From NCBI GenBank assembly GCA_002787235.1, contig PCWG01000021.1:1-64000 (forward strand): DNA of 64,000 nt, given 5' to 3'. Under the pieces are notes generated by a model that was not told the origin of the DNA, made no database searches, and saw nothing but the letters and a program-made list of their open reading frames with translations. The position numbers and the translations under genes are program-made. Position 1 is the first letter of the stretch, and the number at the start of each line of letters is the position of its first letter. This document shows, one piece after another, positions 52,174-61,992 of this stretch. Origin of the DNA: Nitrospinae bacterium CG11_big_fil_rev_8_21_14_0_20_45_15. GTDB taxonomy: Bacteria > Nitrospinota > Nitrospinia > Nitrospinales > VA-1.

Positions 52174-53436
52174 ATGCCCGAACTGAAACTGCTCACCAAA
52201 GACATAGACAAAAAAGATCTGCACAAGCTCTCGGTGTATGAAGAGACCGGCGGTTACGGCTCCCTCAAAAAGCTCTTCAAGAAAAAGCCGGATGAGGTCA
52301 TCGAGATGGTCAAGGCCTCGGGTTTGCGAGGCAGAGGGGGAGCGGGTTTCCCTGCCGGACTCAAGTGGAGTTTTCTGGCCAAAGACGTTTTTCCGCGCTA
52401 TCTGTGTTGCAATGCCGACGAGAGTGAGCCGGGAACCTGTAAAGATCGTCTTCTGCTGGAAAAAACCCCGCATCTGCTGATCGAGGGAATGATTGCCTGT
52501 GCCTATGCCTGTAAGATTGAAACCGGTTATATTTATTTTCGTGGAGAATTTCAACACGCATCAGATTTGATGGATGAGGCTTTGAAAGAAGCACGAGCCA
52601 AGAATTATCTTGGTAAAAACATCATGGGAAGCGGATTCGATTTTGAAATCCACACTCATCTCGGTGCCGGAGCTTATATTTGCGGTGAAGAATCGGCGTT
52701 GCTCAACTCGCTCGAAGGGCGACGTGGTGAACCGCGACTCAAGCCACCGTTTCCTGCTGTGGAAGGTCTGTATTCCAAGCCGACGGTCATCAACAACGTC
52801 GAAACCTTGTGTGTCGTGCCCTATATCATCAACGAAGGTCCTGAAAAATACGCTTCCTATGGAACTGAAAAGAGCAAGGGTTCCAAGTTGGTCAGCGTAT
52901 CCGGGCATGTCAAAAAGCCGGGGAATTATGAAATTGAAATGGGAACGACTGTGCGCGAACTCATTTACGAACTCGCGGGCGGCATTCGCAATGATAATAA
53001 ATTGAAAGCTTATATCCCCGGCGGTTCTTCGACGCCCATGTTGCCAGCGGATTTGGTTGACACGCCTTATGATTATGAATCTCTGGCGGCGGCAGGTTCC
53101 ATGCTGGGATCGGGTGCGCTGATTGTCATTGACGATCAAGTCAACATTGTTGAATCCACTTTGAGACTGGCAAGTTTTTACAAGCACGAATCTTGTGGTA
53201 AATGCACCCCTTGTCGAGAAGGCACACGCTGGATGTGGCAGTTGCTGGATGGTATTCATAACGGCGAGGGAACCAATCAGCAGGTGGATAAGCTGGTTGA
53301 TATTTGCGACAACATTTCTTTCAAAAGTTTTTGTCCGCTAGGTGATGCGGCGGTGGGCCCGGTAGCGAGCAGTATCAAATATTTCCGGGAAGATTACGAA
53401 GCTTTGCTTAAAAGAAACGCTGAAGGTACGGCGTAA
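52174..53436 (+). CDS. nuoF: NADH-quinone oxidoreductase subunit F
   Basis: The 420-residue NADH- and FMN-binding subunit. SGLRGRGGAGFPAG binds NADH/FMN, NADESEPGTCKDR contacts FMN, and the [4Fe-4S] N3 ligands are in ESCGKCTPCREG with a further Cys in SFCPLGD. The length is standard. It is followed by nuoG after 17 bases. Confidence 0.95.
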   Translation: MPELKLLTKDIDKKDLHKLSVYEETGGYGSLKKLFKKKPDEVIEMVKASGLRGRGGAGFPAGLKWSFLAKDVFPRYLCCNADESEPGTCKDRLLLEKTPHLLIEGMIACAYACKIETGYIYFRGEFQHASDLMDEALKEARAKNYLGKNIMGSGFDFEIHTHLGAGAYICGEESALLNSLEGRRGEPRLKPPFPAVEGLYSKPTVINNVETLCVVPYIINEGPEKYASYGTEKSKGSKLVSVSGHVKKPGNYEIEMGTTVRELIYELAGGIRNDNKLKAYIPGGSSTPMLPADLVDTPYDYESLAAAGSMLGSGALIVIDDQVNIVESTLRLASFYKHESCGKCTPCREGTRWMWQLLDGIHNGEGTNQQVDKLVDICDNISFKSFCPLGDAAVGPVASSIKYFREDYEALLKRNAEGTA

Positions 53437-53453
53437 CCATACAGGACGTATTC

Positions 53454-55958
53454 ATGGCGAATGATGAAGTCACTCTGACAATAGACGGAAAGACGGTTAC
53501 GGCCCCCAAGGGGACCATGGTGGTTGATGCCGCAAAGCGGGTGGGCATCGAAATACCGGTCTTTTGTTATCACGAAAAGCTGGGACCTTTCGGCTGTTGC
53601 CGGATGTGTCTGGTAGAAGTTGAGAAGATGCCGAAGATGGCCACCGCCTGCACCTTGGCGGTTGCTCCTGATATGGTGGTCAAGACAAATACCGAGAAAG
53701 TTGAAAAAGCGCAAAAGGGTGTCCTGGAATTCACTCTGCTCAATCATCCGCTGGATTGTCCAGTGTGTGACAAGGGCGGCGAATGTCCATTGCAAGAGAA
53801 TACCTTTAAATTTGGCTCCGACGATACGCGGATGGAGTTCAACCGCGCACATCAGGACAAAGCGACACCGCTCAGCCCGGTCATCACCATTGACCGCGAA
53901 CGTTGTATTGCCTGTCAGCGTTGCACGCGTTACAGCGATATCATCGAACAAGAGCAGGCATTGGTGATGTTGAACCGTGGGTTCAATAATGAAGTGGGGA
54001 CTTTCGATAATCAGGATTACGATACCAAATTTTCCGGCAACGTGATTGATATCTGTCCCGTTGGCGCATTGACCAATACCGATTTCCGTTTCAAAGCTCG
54101 CAATTGGGAGTTGAAAACGGCAGACACACTTTGTGCGCATTGCGCCTGCAATTGCAACATGACTTTCAGTTCGCGCTTGAACAAATTCATGCGGATTCAG
54201 ACGCGAACCAATGATCATGTCGATGACGGCTGGATTTGTGACAAGGCACGGTTTGGGTACAGTTTTGTGGAGAGTAAGAACCGGATTCTGGAGGCGCGCA
54301 GTCGCTTCAACGACGAAGAAAGAGTTCTGGAGACGAAGGATGCAATCGCATTGACGGCGCAGACTTTGAAGAAAATCGCTGACGAGCACGGCCCCGAGAG
54401 CATCGGTTTGATTGGCTCACCCTACGCAACCAACGAAGAAGCCTATTTGTATCAATTGATGTTTCGGCAGGGATTGAAGACCAACAACATCGACCACAAG
54501 GCTTACGAAGATTTGCCCGGACTGCCCATCAATCATTACGATTTCGAGCAGGTCGAAAGCTCAAATCTGGTGTTGCTCATAGGTTCCGATCCGAGCGAAG
54601 AATTGCCCATACTGGATTTGCGAATTCGGAAAGCAGTCACCCGAAAAGGCGTCAAACTGGCATTTTTGAACGATCAGGTGACGGCTTTGGATCGCTTCGC
54701 AGAAACCGCTTTGCGCTACGATGTGGGCTCAGACGGAGATGCCATAGTCGCGCTTGCCGGTGGATTGGCCGAAGAGCTGGGCATCGAAAAGGGCAAAGGT
54801 AAGGGTAAAGGCAAAGAAAAAGAAAAGTCGAAGAACTCATGTGGCATTGCAGATAAGGATATGAAAGCTCTTGTCGAATTGGTGCGAACCAGCATGAAAA
54901 TTTGTGTGATCTACAATCCGGCGGCTTTGAGCGCAGGGTCGATGGTCAAACTGCGACAGCTTTTACAAACCATCGGGAAGATCCCGACGGTGGAATGTGG
55001 CGCGATTCCGGCTGCTCCCGCGACCAACGCTTTGGGTGCGGTGGACATGGGGTTGTTGCCCAGTTATTATCCCGGCGGATTGGCTTTGACAGATGCGGAT
55101 GAGATCAAAAAACGATTTGGTGAAGATTCACCTTTGCAGGCAGGACTCAGCGCGATGGATATGATTGCGAAAGCCGAGAGTGGTGAGTTGAAGGCTTTGC
55201 TTGTGCATCGATCGAATCCCGTTGCAGATTTCCCCGGCGGAGAGCGCGTCGCATCGGCATTGAAAAAATTGGAATTTCTCGCGGTCCACGACATGCTGGA
55301 GACAGAAACGACTCGTTTGGCAAGTGTTGTTCTGCCTTCCATAGGGCCGGGTTACGATGAGGGCACAACGACAAACATTGGAGCCCGAGTGCAGTATAGA
55401 AAACGTGGACTCGTTTCTGAAAGCCTTGCCGATTGGCAGATCATCTCGAAAATGGCAGGCGAACTTGGGATCGAGCGGAATTATCAAAGCTCCTTCAGTA
55501 TAACGGCTGAAATTGCAGAAAAAGTTCGCGGCTACGAGGACATCAGCAAAAAGACGATCAAAAATGAAGGCCTCAGTCGCCAGGCGATTCCAGAAGTTTT
55601 GGGTGATCTGGATGGCAGTGTCTCCGACGAATCAAAATCGAAAAAAGGTGCCTTGCGTTTGCGGGTCGCGAGTTACCTGTTTGCGAATGACAAAATTTTG
55701 GATGCGAACACATCCTTGGCGCATCATTTCCGGTCATCGACCGTTCATTTGAACGACAAAGATGCCAAGAAGATGAAGCTGGAAGAGGGCGATGCGGTTA
55801 CGGTGTCTTCAGCACATGGCAAGGTATCTGCAACCGTTGCGGTCGGCGATCGATGCAACTCCGGTTCGGTGGTGATTGAGAAAGTATCCGACGAGCAAGG
55901 GGTTTCTGCATTGCAAGAATCGGCAGGAATATCCTGGGTAGAAATCAGCAAGGAATAA
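53454..55958 (+). CDS. nuoG: NADH-quinone oxidoreductase subunit G
   Basis: The 834-residue iron-sulfur subunit. The N-terminal ferredoxin domain has FCYHEKLGPFGCCRMC; the HPLDCPVCDKGGEC, RCIACQRC and ICPVGALT motifs hold further clusters; LCAHCACNC with a later WICDKARF gives the CxxCxxxC-x27-C site of the extra N7-type cluster. The remainder is a molybdopterin-oxidoreductase-like domain. An unusual Gly-Lys-Glu low-complexity run (KGKGKGKGKEKEK, about residues 446-460) is inserted in that domain. A 121-base gap to nuoH holds no gene. Confidence 0.95.
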   Translation: MANDEVTLTIDGKTVTAPKGTMVVDAAKRVGIEIPVFCYHEKLGPFGCCRMCLVEVEKMPKMATACTLAVAPDMVVKTNTEKVEKAQKGVLEFTLLNHPLDCPVCDKGGECPLQENTFKFGSDDTRMEFNRAHQDKATPLSPVITIDRERCIACQRCTRYSDIIEQEQALVMLNRGFNNEVGTFDNQDYDTKFSGNVIDICPVGALTNTDFRFKARNWELKTADTLCAHCACNCNMTFSSRLNKFMRIQTRTNDHVDDGWICDKARFGYSFVESKNRILEARSRFNDEERVLETKDAIALTAQTLKKIADEHGPESIGLIGSPYATNEEAYLYQLMFRQGLKTNNIDHKAYEDLPGLPINHYDFEQVESSNLVLLIGSDPSEELPILDLRIRKAVTRKGVKLAFLNDQVTALDRFAETALRYDVGSDGDAIVALAGGLAEELGIEKGKGKGKGKEKEKSKNSCGIADKDMKALVELVRTSMKICVIYNPAALSAGSMVKLRQLLQTIGKIPTVECGAIPAAPATNALGAVDMGLLPSYYPGGLALTDADEIKKRFGEDSPLQAGLSAMDMIAKAESGELKALLVHRSNPVADFPGGERVASALKKLEFLAVHDMLETETTRLASVVLPSIGPGYDEGTTTNIGARVQYRKRGLVSESLADWQIISKMAGELGIERNYQSSFSITAEIAEKVRGYEDISKKTIKNEGLSRQAIPEVLGDLDGSVSDESKSKKGALRLRVASYLFANDKILDANTSLAHHFRSSTVHLNDKDAKKMKLEEGDAVTVSSAHGKVSATVAVGDRCNSGSVVIEKVSDEQGVSALQESAGISWVEISKE

Positions 55959-56079
55959 GAAGCATCATTCAAAGGCGGGGATAGCGGAAGAGATAGAGTC
56001 GCCTGTCAGGATGAGTAGCAAGTCAGGGAAAATCACAGGATTTGGAATAGAGACACTCTAAAGTAAAAGAGGAAGCGTT

Positions 56080-57117
56080 TTGATTGACGGGATCTTTCAA
56101 TTTATAGACGAAAACACCTACCTTCTGCTGGGAATCATCAAGGCAGTTGTGATTGCTTCTGCGCTTTTGGGCGTGGTACCGCTTCTGGTATGGCTGGAAC
56201 GCCGACTCATGGGTCGGTTCCAGGTGCGTTTGGGGCCGAATCGAGTGGGGCCTTACGGATTGGGACAGCCCATTTCAGATTCCATCAAACTTCTGTTTAA
56301 AGAATCCATCATCCAGAATTCGGCTGACAAATTTTTGTTTCATCTGGCCCCTGTTGTTGTCGTTTTTACTGCCATTGTCAGCTTTGCCGTGATCCCCATG
56401 ACAGGGCCTTTCGAATTGTTTGGCGAGAAAATGGGACTCTGGGCTTCGAACATCAACAGCGGCATTCTGTTTGTCTTCGCCATCTCCGGCATGGGTATTT
56501 ACGGGATGGTGCTGGCGGGTCTTTCTTCCAACAATAAATATTCGCTGATGGGTGGCTTGCGGTCTTCCGCCCAGATGATCAGCTACGAGTTGACGCTGGG
56601 ATTGGCGGCCCTTTGTGTGATCGTTCATACCGGTTCGTTAAACCTTGTTGATATGGTGGAGAGACAAAACTCCTGGCCCAACGCACTGAACCTTTTGAAT
56701 CCCCCGCTGATGATCGCTTTCGTGCTGTTTTTCATCGCGGGCATTGCCGAAACCAATCGGGCACCTTTCGACTTGCCCGAAGCCGAACAGGAATTGGTTG
56801 CCGGGTTTCATACGGAATACACAGGAATGAAATTTGCCATGTTCTTCATGGGCGAATACATCAACATGGTAACGATGAGCGCACTCATCACCCTGATGTT
56901 TTTGGGGGGCTGGAACACCTACATTCTTCCAGACTGGGCGATCATCGGTTTTGTAGCGTTTGCGTTTAAAGTTTCTTTTTTGCTTTGTGTTTTTATATGG
57001 TTGAGGTCTACCTTCCCCCGCATCCGCTATGACAGGCTGATGACATTCGGATGGAAGTTTCTATTGCCCATTGCCATAGTCAACCTGTTTCTGGAGGCCG
57101 CTATCCGGGTTATTTAG
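56080..57117 (+). CDS. nuoH: NADH-quinone oxidoreductase subunit H, TTG start
   Basis: A 345-residue membrane subunit with about eight helices that connects the quinone site to the proton channels. VWLERRLMGRFQVRLGPNRVGP is the diagnostic block, in two parts LERRLMGR and RLGPNRVGP; ETNRAPFDLPEAEQELVAG and the GFHTEYTGMKF loop follow. The start is a TTG with AGAGGA about seven bases upstream; no better start is in frame. The stop lies seven bases before nuoI. Confidence 0.95.
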   Translation: MIDGIFQFIDENTYLLLGIIKAVVIASALLGVVPLLVWLERRLMGRFQVRLGPNRVGPYGLGQPISDSIKLLFKESIIQNSADKFLFHLAPVVVVFTAIVSFAVIPMTGPFELFGEKMGLWASNINSGILFVFAISGMGIYGMVLAGLSSNNKYSLMGGLRSSAQMISYELTLGLAALCVIVHTGSLNLVDMVERQNSWPNALNLLNPPLMIAFVLFFIAGIAETNRAPFDLPEAEQELVAGFHTEYTGMKFAMFFMGEYINMVTMSALITLMFLGGWNTYILPDWAIIGFVAFAFKVSFLLCVFIWLRSTFPRIRYDRLMTFGWKFLLPIAIVNLFLEAAIRVI

Positions 57118-57124
57118 CGTCCGT

Positions 57125-57625
57125 GTGATCGATATGTTGCAACGAATTGTAGAAGGCACAAAAAATTTATTGATCGGGATGGGAGTCACTTTTCGGAACA
57201 TGCTTTCCGAGCCGGTGACCTTTCAATATCCCGATGTGAAACGAGACATGCCGGTACGGTATCGCGGTCGTCATTTTCTGAACCGTGATGAGGAAGGGCT
57301 GGAGAAATGTGTGGGTTGTAGTTTGTGTTCCGCCAATTGTCCTGTTGGTTGCATTCACGTTGTTGCCGCAGAGAACGATCCGGCAAACCCGGTTTCTGCG
57401 GGCGAACGCTACGCAGAAGTGTATGAAATCAATCTTTTGCGATGTATCTACTGTGGCTATTGCGAAGAAGCCTGTCCGGTGGATGCCGTTGTTCTGCGCG
57501 AACATTACGAACTCGCTGACTACGATCGCGATTGTTATATTGCAGAGAAAAGTGACCTTTTAGTGTATCCCGAACCCAACCGGTTCCGACACGATATATT
57601 GGGAAACACGATTCGAGAGAAATAA
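57125..57625 (+). CDS. nuoI: NADH-quinone oxidoreductase subunit I
   Basis: A 166-residue subunit with two [4Fe-4S] clusters: CVGCSLCSANCPVGC and CIYCGYCEEACPVDA. It carries electrons from the NADH module to N2. GTG start at 57125 with an in-frame ATG three codons later as alternative. The 33 bases to nuoJ contain two runs of T, without a hairpin, so they are not a clear terminator. Confidence 0.95.
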   Translation: MIDMLQRIVEGTKNLLIGMGVTFRNMLSEPVTFQYPDVKRDMPVRYRGRHFLNRDEEGLEKCVGCSLCSANCPVGCIHVVAAENDPANPVSAGERYAEVYEINLLRCIYCGYCEEACPVDAVVLREHYELADYDRDCYIAEKSDLLVYPEPNRFRHDILGNTIREK

Positions 57626-57658
57626 AAGCGGGATAATTTTTTTTTATAGGTTTTTTTA

Positions 57659-58228
57659 ATGCTCATTGATCTTGGCTGGTTCAGTTTTGACCTGTTTAAA
57701 GTAACGTACGATGGGGTCGTTTTAGCCATTGGGGGCACCGCTGTTTTGGCGGCTCTGGGCGTCGTTCTATGCTCGTCTCCGATCTACAGTGCCCTGTATC
57801 TGATCGGTCATATGATTTGTCTGGCCCTGTTGTTTCTAATGTATGGAGCAGAGTTCATCGCGGCGGTGCAATTGATCGTCTATGCCGGCGCGGTCATGAT
57901 CCTGTTTTTATTCATCATTGCCCTGCTGGGTGGAAAAAAAGAGAGCCAGTCTTTTGATTTTCATAAGTTCATGGCATTCAGTTTTATAGGTACGGTGTTG
58001 GCGGAACTGGCACTTTCCACACGTGTGGGCCCGACTCAACCCATCACCGGTATTTTCGATGAAAAAATGATAGCCAATGTCGGAAGCGCGAAGGCCATCG
58101 GGCTGGAGTTGTTTTCCAAGCACCTCATCCCCTTTGAACTGGCATCCATCCTGTTGCTGGTCGCTGGAGTGGGCATCATTTGTCTGGCTAAATTTGCTTA
58201 CAAACCGGTACGGAGACGATCGAACTAG
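57659..58228 (+). CDS. nuoJ: NADH-quinone oxidoreductase subunit J
   Basis: A 189-residue membrane subunit with five predicted helices. SSPIYSALYLIGHM and AEFIAAVQLIVYAGAVMILFLFII are the conserved NuoJ blocks; the latter includes the pi-bulge helix. AGG lies eight bases before the ATG within the T-rich spacer. Two bases separate it from nuoK. Confidence 0.94.
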   Translation: MLIDLGWFSFDLFKVTYDGVVLAIGGTAVLAALGVVLCSSPIYSALYLIGHMICLALLFLMYGAEFIAAVQLIVYAGAVMILFLFIIALLGGKKESQSFDFHKFMAFSFIGTVLAELALSTRVGPTQPITGIFDEKMIANVGSAKAIGLELFSKHLIPFELASILLLVAGVGIICLAKFAYKPVRRRSN

Positions 58229-58230
58229 AT

Positions 58231-58530
58231 ATGGGACAAGAATTCATATTACTGGTCAGCGCGACCATATTTTGTATTGGTGCGTTTGGATTTATGGTTC
58301 GCAAGAACCCACTCATCATGTTCATGTCCGTTGAGTTGATGCTCAATTCGGTGAACTTTTTGCTGATTGGGTACTCCCACATATTAAAATCACTGGATGG
58401 ACAGGTCTTCGCTTTGATGATCATGGCCGTCGCGGCGGCAGAAGTGGTTGTGGGCCTGGCAATTATATTGACGATTTTTCGTACTCGGCACGATCTCAAC
58501 GTCGATCATCTCGACAGTTTGAAAGGATAA
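58231..58530 (+). CDS. nuoK: NADH-quinone oxidoreductase subunit K
   Basis: A 99-residue, three-helix subunit. The SVELMLNSVNF block carries the conserved Glu in helix 2, and AAAEVVVGLAII carries the helix 3 Glu, both part of the proton path. The length is typical. Tightly packed between nuoJ and nuoL. Confidence 0.95.
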   Translation: MGQEFILLVSATIFCIGAFGFMVRKNPLIMFMSVELMLNSVNFLLIGYSHILKSLDGQVFALMIMAVAAAEVVVGLAIILTIFRTRHDLNVDHLDSLKG

Positions 58531-58534
58531 CGCA

Positions 58535-60403
58535 TTGTTTGGATACGGCTGGCTGGTCCTGATTTCACCGCTACTGGGGTTTTTGAGCCTGAGTTGCTTT
58601 GGTAAACGCATTCCGCGATCGATTGCGGGTTACGTTGCTTGTGCGACGGTGGGATTGTCTTTTTTCATCTCCCTGATTCTTCTTGTTCACTTATCCGTAC
58701 TGGAACCAGAAAATCGTGTCGGTGGTGTGCAGGCAATGTATACCTGGATCGATTCCGGGCAATTCCAGTTGGATTTCGCCATTCTCATTGATCCGCTATC
58801 TGTTTTCATGTTTCTGATTGTAACCGGAGTTGGATTTTTTATTCATGTCTATTCTCTCGGATACATGGAGCACGACCCCGAATTCAAACGGTTTTTTGCT
58901 TATCTGAATCTGTTTATTTTTTCCATGTGTGTGCTGGTATCCGCCGCCGATTTCTTTTTCCTGATCGTGGGTTGGGCATTGGTCGGTCTGGCTTCCTATC
59001 TATTGATTGGATTCTGGAGAGACAAACCCAGTGCTGTGCTTGCGGCGCGCAAAGCATTTGTGATGAACGTGATCGGTGACGTGGGAATGTTGATCGCGGC
59101 GTTCATGATACTGGAAACCTTTGGTTCCCTGAGTTATCAGAAGGTGTTTGAATCCGCACCGGGAATGTTCCTTGCCAACGATATCAATGTGATTTTGATC
59201 ACTCTGTTTTTACTGGTCGGTGCTTTTGCAAAGTCCGCACAACTGCCATTGCACACCTGGTTGCCCGATGCAATGGAAGGTCCGACACCTGTCAGTGCGC
59301 TGATCCACGCCGCGACGATGGTAACGGCAGGCGTGTATCTCGTTGCGCGATGCCATACCTTGTTTGAACTGGCTCCTTTCACCATGTATGTGATCGCAAC
59401 CGTGGGCATCATCACCGCGACCTTTGCGGGAACCATTGCCATGGTACAGACCGACATCAAGCGCGTGATTGCTTATTCGACCATGAGTCAACTCGGTTAT
59501 ATGTTTCTGGCCGTTGGGCTGGGCATGTTCAGTTTTGGTATGTTTCATTTGATGACACACGCATTCTTCAAAGCACTTCTCTTCCTGGGGGCGGGTAGCG
59601 TCATTCATTCGATGAACGATGAACAGGACATTCGTAAAATGGGCGGCCTGGCGAAGGCGATGCCGATCACCTACATTACTTTTTTAATCGGTTCTCTGGC
59701 ACTTGCAGGATTCCCACTCACCAGCGGATTCTTCAGTAAAGAAGCGATCATCATGGCGTCTTATCACTCCGCCATGGGGAATATTGCCTTCTGGGCGTTG
59801 GCCATTTTCACAGCAGGTATGACGGCTTTTTACAGTTTCCGTTTGTTCTTCACTGTTTTTCAGGGCGATTCGAGAACACCCGATGCGCATCCACATGAAT
59901 CTCCAATCACCATGACCGGGCCTTTGATGATTCTGGCATTTTTTGCCCTCACCGCAGGCGTTCTCGGCCATTGGGTAGATGGTTTTTTGAGTCCGGTATT
60001 TGGCGGGCACGCAGAGCATTACGAAGACGGATTTTTGGAAACCATCGCCGTATTGGTTGGTTTCGGCGGTATTTTAACGGCAGGGTTGTTATACATGGTG
60101 CCAAGCGACCGGGTTGCACAGCTCCGGGAAGTGCTGGCTCCGATTCACGATATTCTTTTCCACAAATATTATGTGGATGAAATATACGATTTTCTGATTG
60201 TGAAACCCGTCAAAGCCATCAGCGTTTTTCTGGAAGATATGGGCGAAAAAAAGGGCGTCGATTTTGCCGTAGACCAAGTGGGCGTGCAGGTTCGAGAGGT
60301 CAGCAAATACGTCAGTATCTGGCAGTCGGGAAGGATCCGCGATTATGCCCTCAACATGGTTGCCGGAATGGCTCTGGTTTTAATATTTGTTGCGTTCTTG
60401 TAA
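58535..60403 (+). CDS. nuoL: NADH-quinone oxidoreductase subunit L, TTG start
   Basis: A 622-residue antiporter-like proton-pumping subunit with some 15 helices. YSLGYMEHDPEFKRFFAY, LIGFWRDKPSA, KSAQLPLHTWLPDAMEGPTPVSALIHAATMV (read in parts) and the KRVIAYSTMSQLGYM block are diagnostic. The C-terminal part would form the lateral helix. The start is a TTG nine bases after AAAGGA. The length is normal. Confidence 0.95.
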   Translation: MFGYGWLVLISPLLGFLSLSCFGKRIPRSIAGYVACATVGLSFFISLILLVHLSVLEPENRVGGVQAMYTWIDSGQFQLDFAILIDPLSVFMFLIVTGVGFFIHVYSLGYMEHDPEFKRFFAYLNLFIFSMCVLVSAADFFFLIVGWALVGLASYLLIGFWRDKPSAVLAARKAFVMNVIGDVGMLIAAFMILETFGSLSYQKVFESAPGMFLANDINVILITLFLLVGAFAKSAQLPLHTWLPDAMEGPTPVSALIHAATMVTAGVYLVARCHTLFELAPFTMYVIATVGIITATFAGTIAMVQTDIKRVIAYSTMSQLGYMFLAVGLGMFSFGMFHLMTHAFFKALLFLGAGSVIHSMNDEQDIRKMGGLAKAMPITYITFLIGSLALAGFPLTSGFFSKEAIIMASYHSAMGNIAFWALAIFTAGMTAFYSFRLFFTVFQGDSRTPDAHPHESPITMTGPLMILAFFALTAGVLGHWVDGFLSPVFGGHAEHYEDGFLETIAVLVGFGGILTAGLLYMVPSDRVAQLREVLAPIHDILFHKYYVDEIYDFLIVKPVKAISVFLEDMGEKKGVDFAVDQVGVQVREVSKYVSIWQSGRIRDYALNMVAGMALVLIFVAFL

Positions 60404-60421
60404 GGGATTCTAGGCTAAATA

Positions 60422-61951
60422 ATGCTATTTTTTATTGTATTCATACCGCTTGTAGCATCTGCGGCCTTATGGGCCATGGACAAAGATTCGACAGGAAGCG
60501 TGCGCAATATCGCCTTGAGCGGTGCTAGCCTGTGTTTTCTGTTCTCTCTCTTCCTTCTGTTCGGTTTCGAGTCAGAGAACAATGGAATGCAGTTTGTGGC
60601 TGGAATCACCTGGGTTGAGTCGCTGAATATCCATTTGAAGTTTGGTGTCGATGGCATCAGCCTGTGGCTTGTCATCCTGACTTCATTTCTCGGAGTGATA
60701 TCAGTGATCTACTCAGGCTACTCAAGCAATCAGATCAATGCAAAACAACGCGAATTTCTGGCATTGCTGTTGGCTCTGGAAGCTGGAATCCTGGGTGTAT
60801 TTGTATCCCTCGATACCATTTCCTTCTATGTGTTCTGGGAATTGATGTTGCTTCCTTCGTACTTCATCATTGGTTTGTGGGGTGAAGGGGACCGCATTTT
60901 CGCGACGACAAAATTCGTTCTTTTCACTCTCGTTGGCAGTTTGTTGATGCTGGTGGCTATATTGGCTCTGTCACTGGAATACCATACTGTGACGCATGAG
61001 TGGAGCTTTGATATTGATACCCTGTCGCACATGCACTTGTCCGATGGGACTCAGCTTTGGATGTTCCTGTGTTTCTTTTTGGCTTTTGCCATCAAGGTTC
61101 CCATGTTTCCCCTGCACAGCTGGTTGCCACATGCATACAAGTCTTGCCCCATTGCCGCTTTGATCCTGATCACAGGGGCCATGTCCAAAGCAGGTACTTA
61201 TGGAATGGTTCGATTTTGCGTTCCCCTGTTCCCATCAGCTATAGAAAGTCTGGGACTCATTATCGGAGTCTGTGCCGCAAGTGGGATGGTCTATGGGGCC
61301 TGGATCGCTGTGATGCAAAAAGATTTGAAGAGTCTGGTTGCCTATTCCAGTATCAGTCATCTGGGTTTCATTGTACTCGGCATTTTTTCCTATAACAGTC
61401 AGGGTGTTGAGGGAAGCGTTTTGCAAATGGTCAACCATGGCATCATTGCATCTGCTATGTTCATCATCGTTGGCATCATTGAAGAAAAAATGGGCACCCG
61501 GCAGTTGGACAAACTCAAAGGGATGGGAACACCCATGCCGGTTCTTTACGGCATGTTCATGCTGTTGGCACTCGCCGCACTGGGACTCCCCGGCCTCAAT
61601 GGTTTTGTGGGTGAATTCCTCATACTGGCAGGCGTCTGGACCTCGGTCACGCTCAGTGCGATGGCGGCGATTTTTGTATTGATGGGTGGAGCGGCCATCG
61701 TTTTTGCTTCGATCTATATGCTCTATATGTTCCAAGGGGCCATGCAGGAGAAAAACGCAGATTTGCCCAAAGATCTGCAAGACATCAACTGCGCGCAATT
61801 TGCCGTCCTGCTTCCCGCGTGCATACTGGTTGTTTTCATCGGACTCTATCCCAAACCCTTCATTGACAGAATCGGACCCTCGGTAGACAACGCATTGCAT
61901 GCGGTGAAAACCGTTAATGTGCATACAGGAGAAAGCACCAGCCATCATTAG
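60422..61951 (+). CDS. nuoM: NADH-quinone oxidoreductase subunit M; last nuo gene present
   Basis: A 509-residue antiporter-like subunit. KFGVDGISLWLV, FYVFWELMLLPSYFIIG, KVPMFPLHSWLPHAYKSCPIAA (read in parts) and SLVAYSSISHLGF are NuoM blocks with the key Glu and Lys residues in place. It is the last subunit gene in the operon: nuoN, which normally follows, is absent, and sfsA comes next after 41 bases. Confidence 0.95.
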   Translation: MLFFIVFIPLVASAALWAMDKDSTGSVRNIALSGASLCFLFSLFLLFGFESENNGMQFVAGITWVESLNIHLKFGVDGISLWLVILTSFLGVISVIYSGYSSNQINAKQREFLALLLALEAGILGVFVSLDTISFYVFWELMLLPSYFIIGLWGEGDRIFATTKFVLFTLVGSLLMLVAILALSLEYHTVTHEWSFDIDTLSHMHLSDGTQLWMFLCFFLAFAIKVPMFPLHSWLPHAYKSCPIAALILITGAMSKAGTYGMVRFCVPLFPSAIESLGLIIGVCAASGMVYGAWIAVMQKDLKSLVAYSSISHLGFIVLGIFSYNSQGVEGSVLQMVNHGIIASAMFIIVGIIEEKMGTRQLDKLKGMGTPMPVLYGMFMLLALAALGLPGLNGFVGEFLILAGVWTSVTLSAMAAIFVLMGGAAIVFASIYMLYMFQGAMQEKNADLPKDLQDINCAQFAVLLPACILVVFIGLYPKPFIDRIGPSVDNALHAVKTVNVHTGESTSHH

Positions 61952-61992
61952 TCGCTATCCCGGCGATTGTATGACTTCGGCCCTTTAAGAAA

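Noticed and set aside
53394-54389. 331-codon minus-strand frame
   Set aside because: Antisense of the cysteine-rich N-terminal part of nuoG; a by-product of codon usage.
57626-57658. T-rich spacer between nuoI and nuoJ as terminator
   Set aside because: There is no GC-rich hairpin before the T runs, and the remaining nuo genes depend on read-through.
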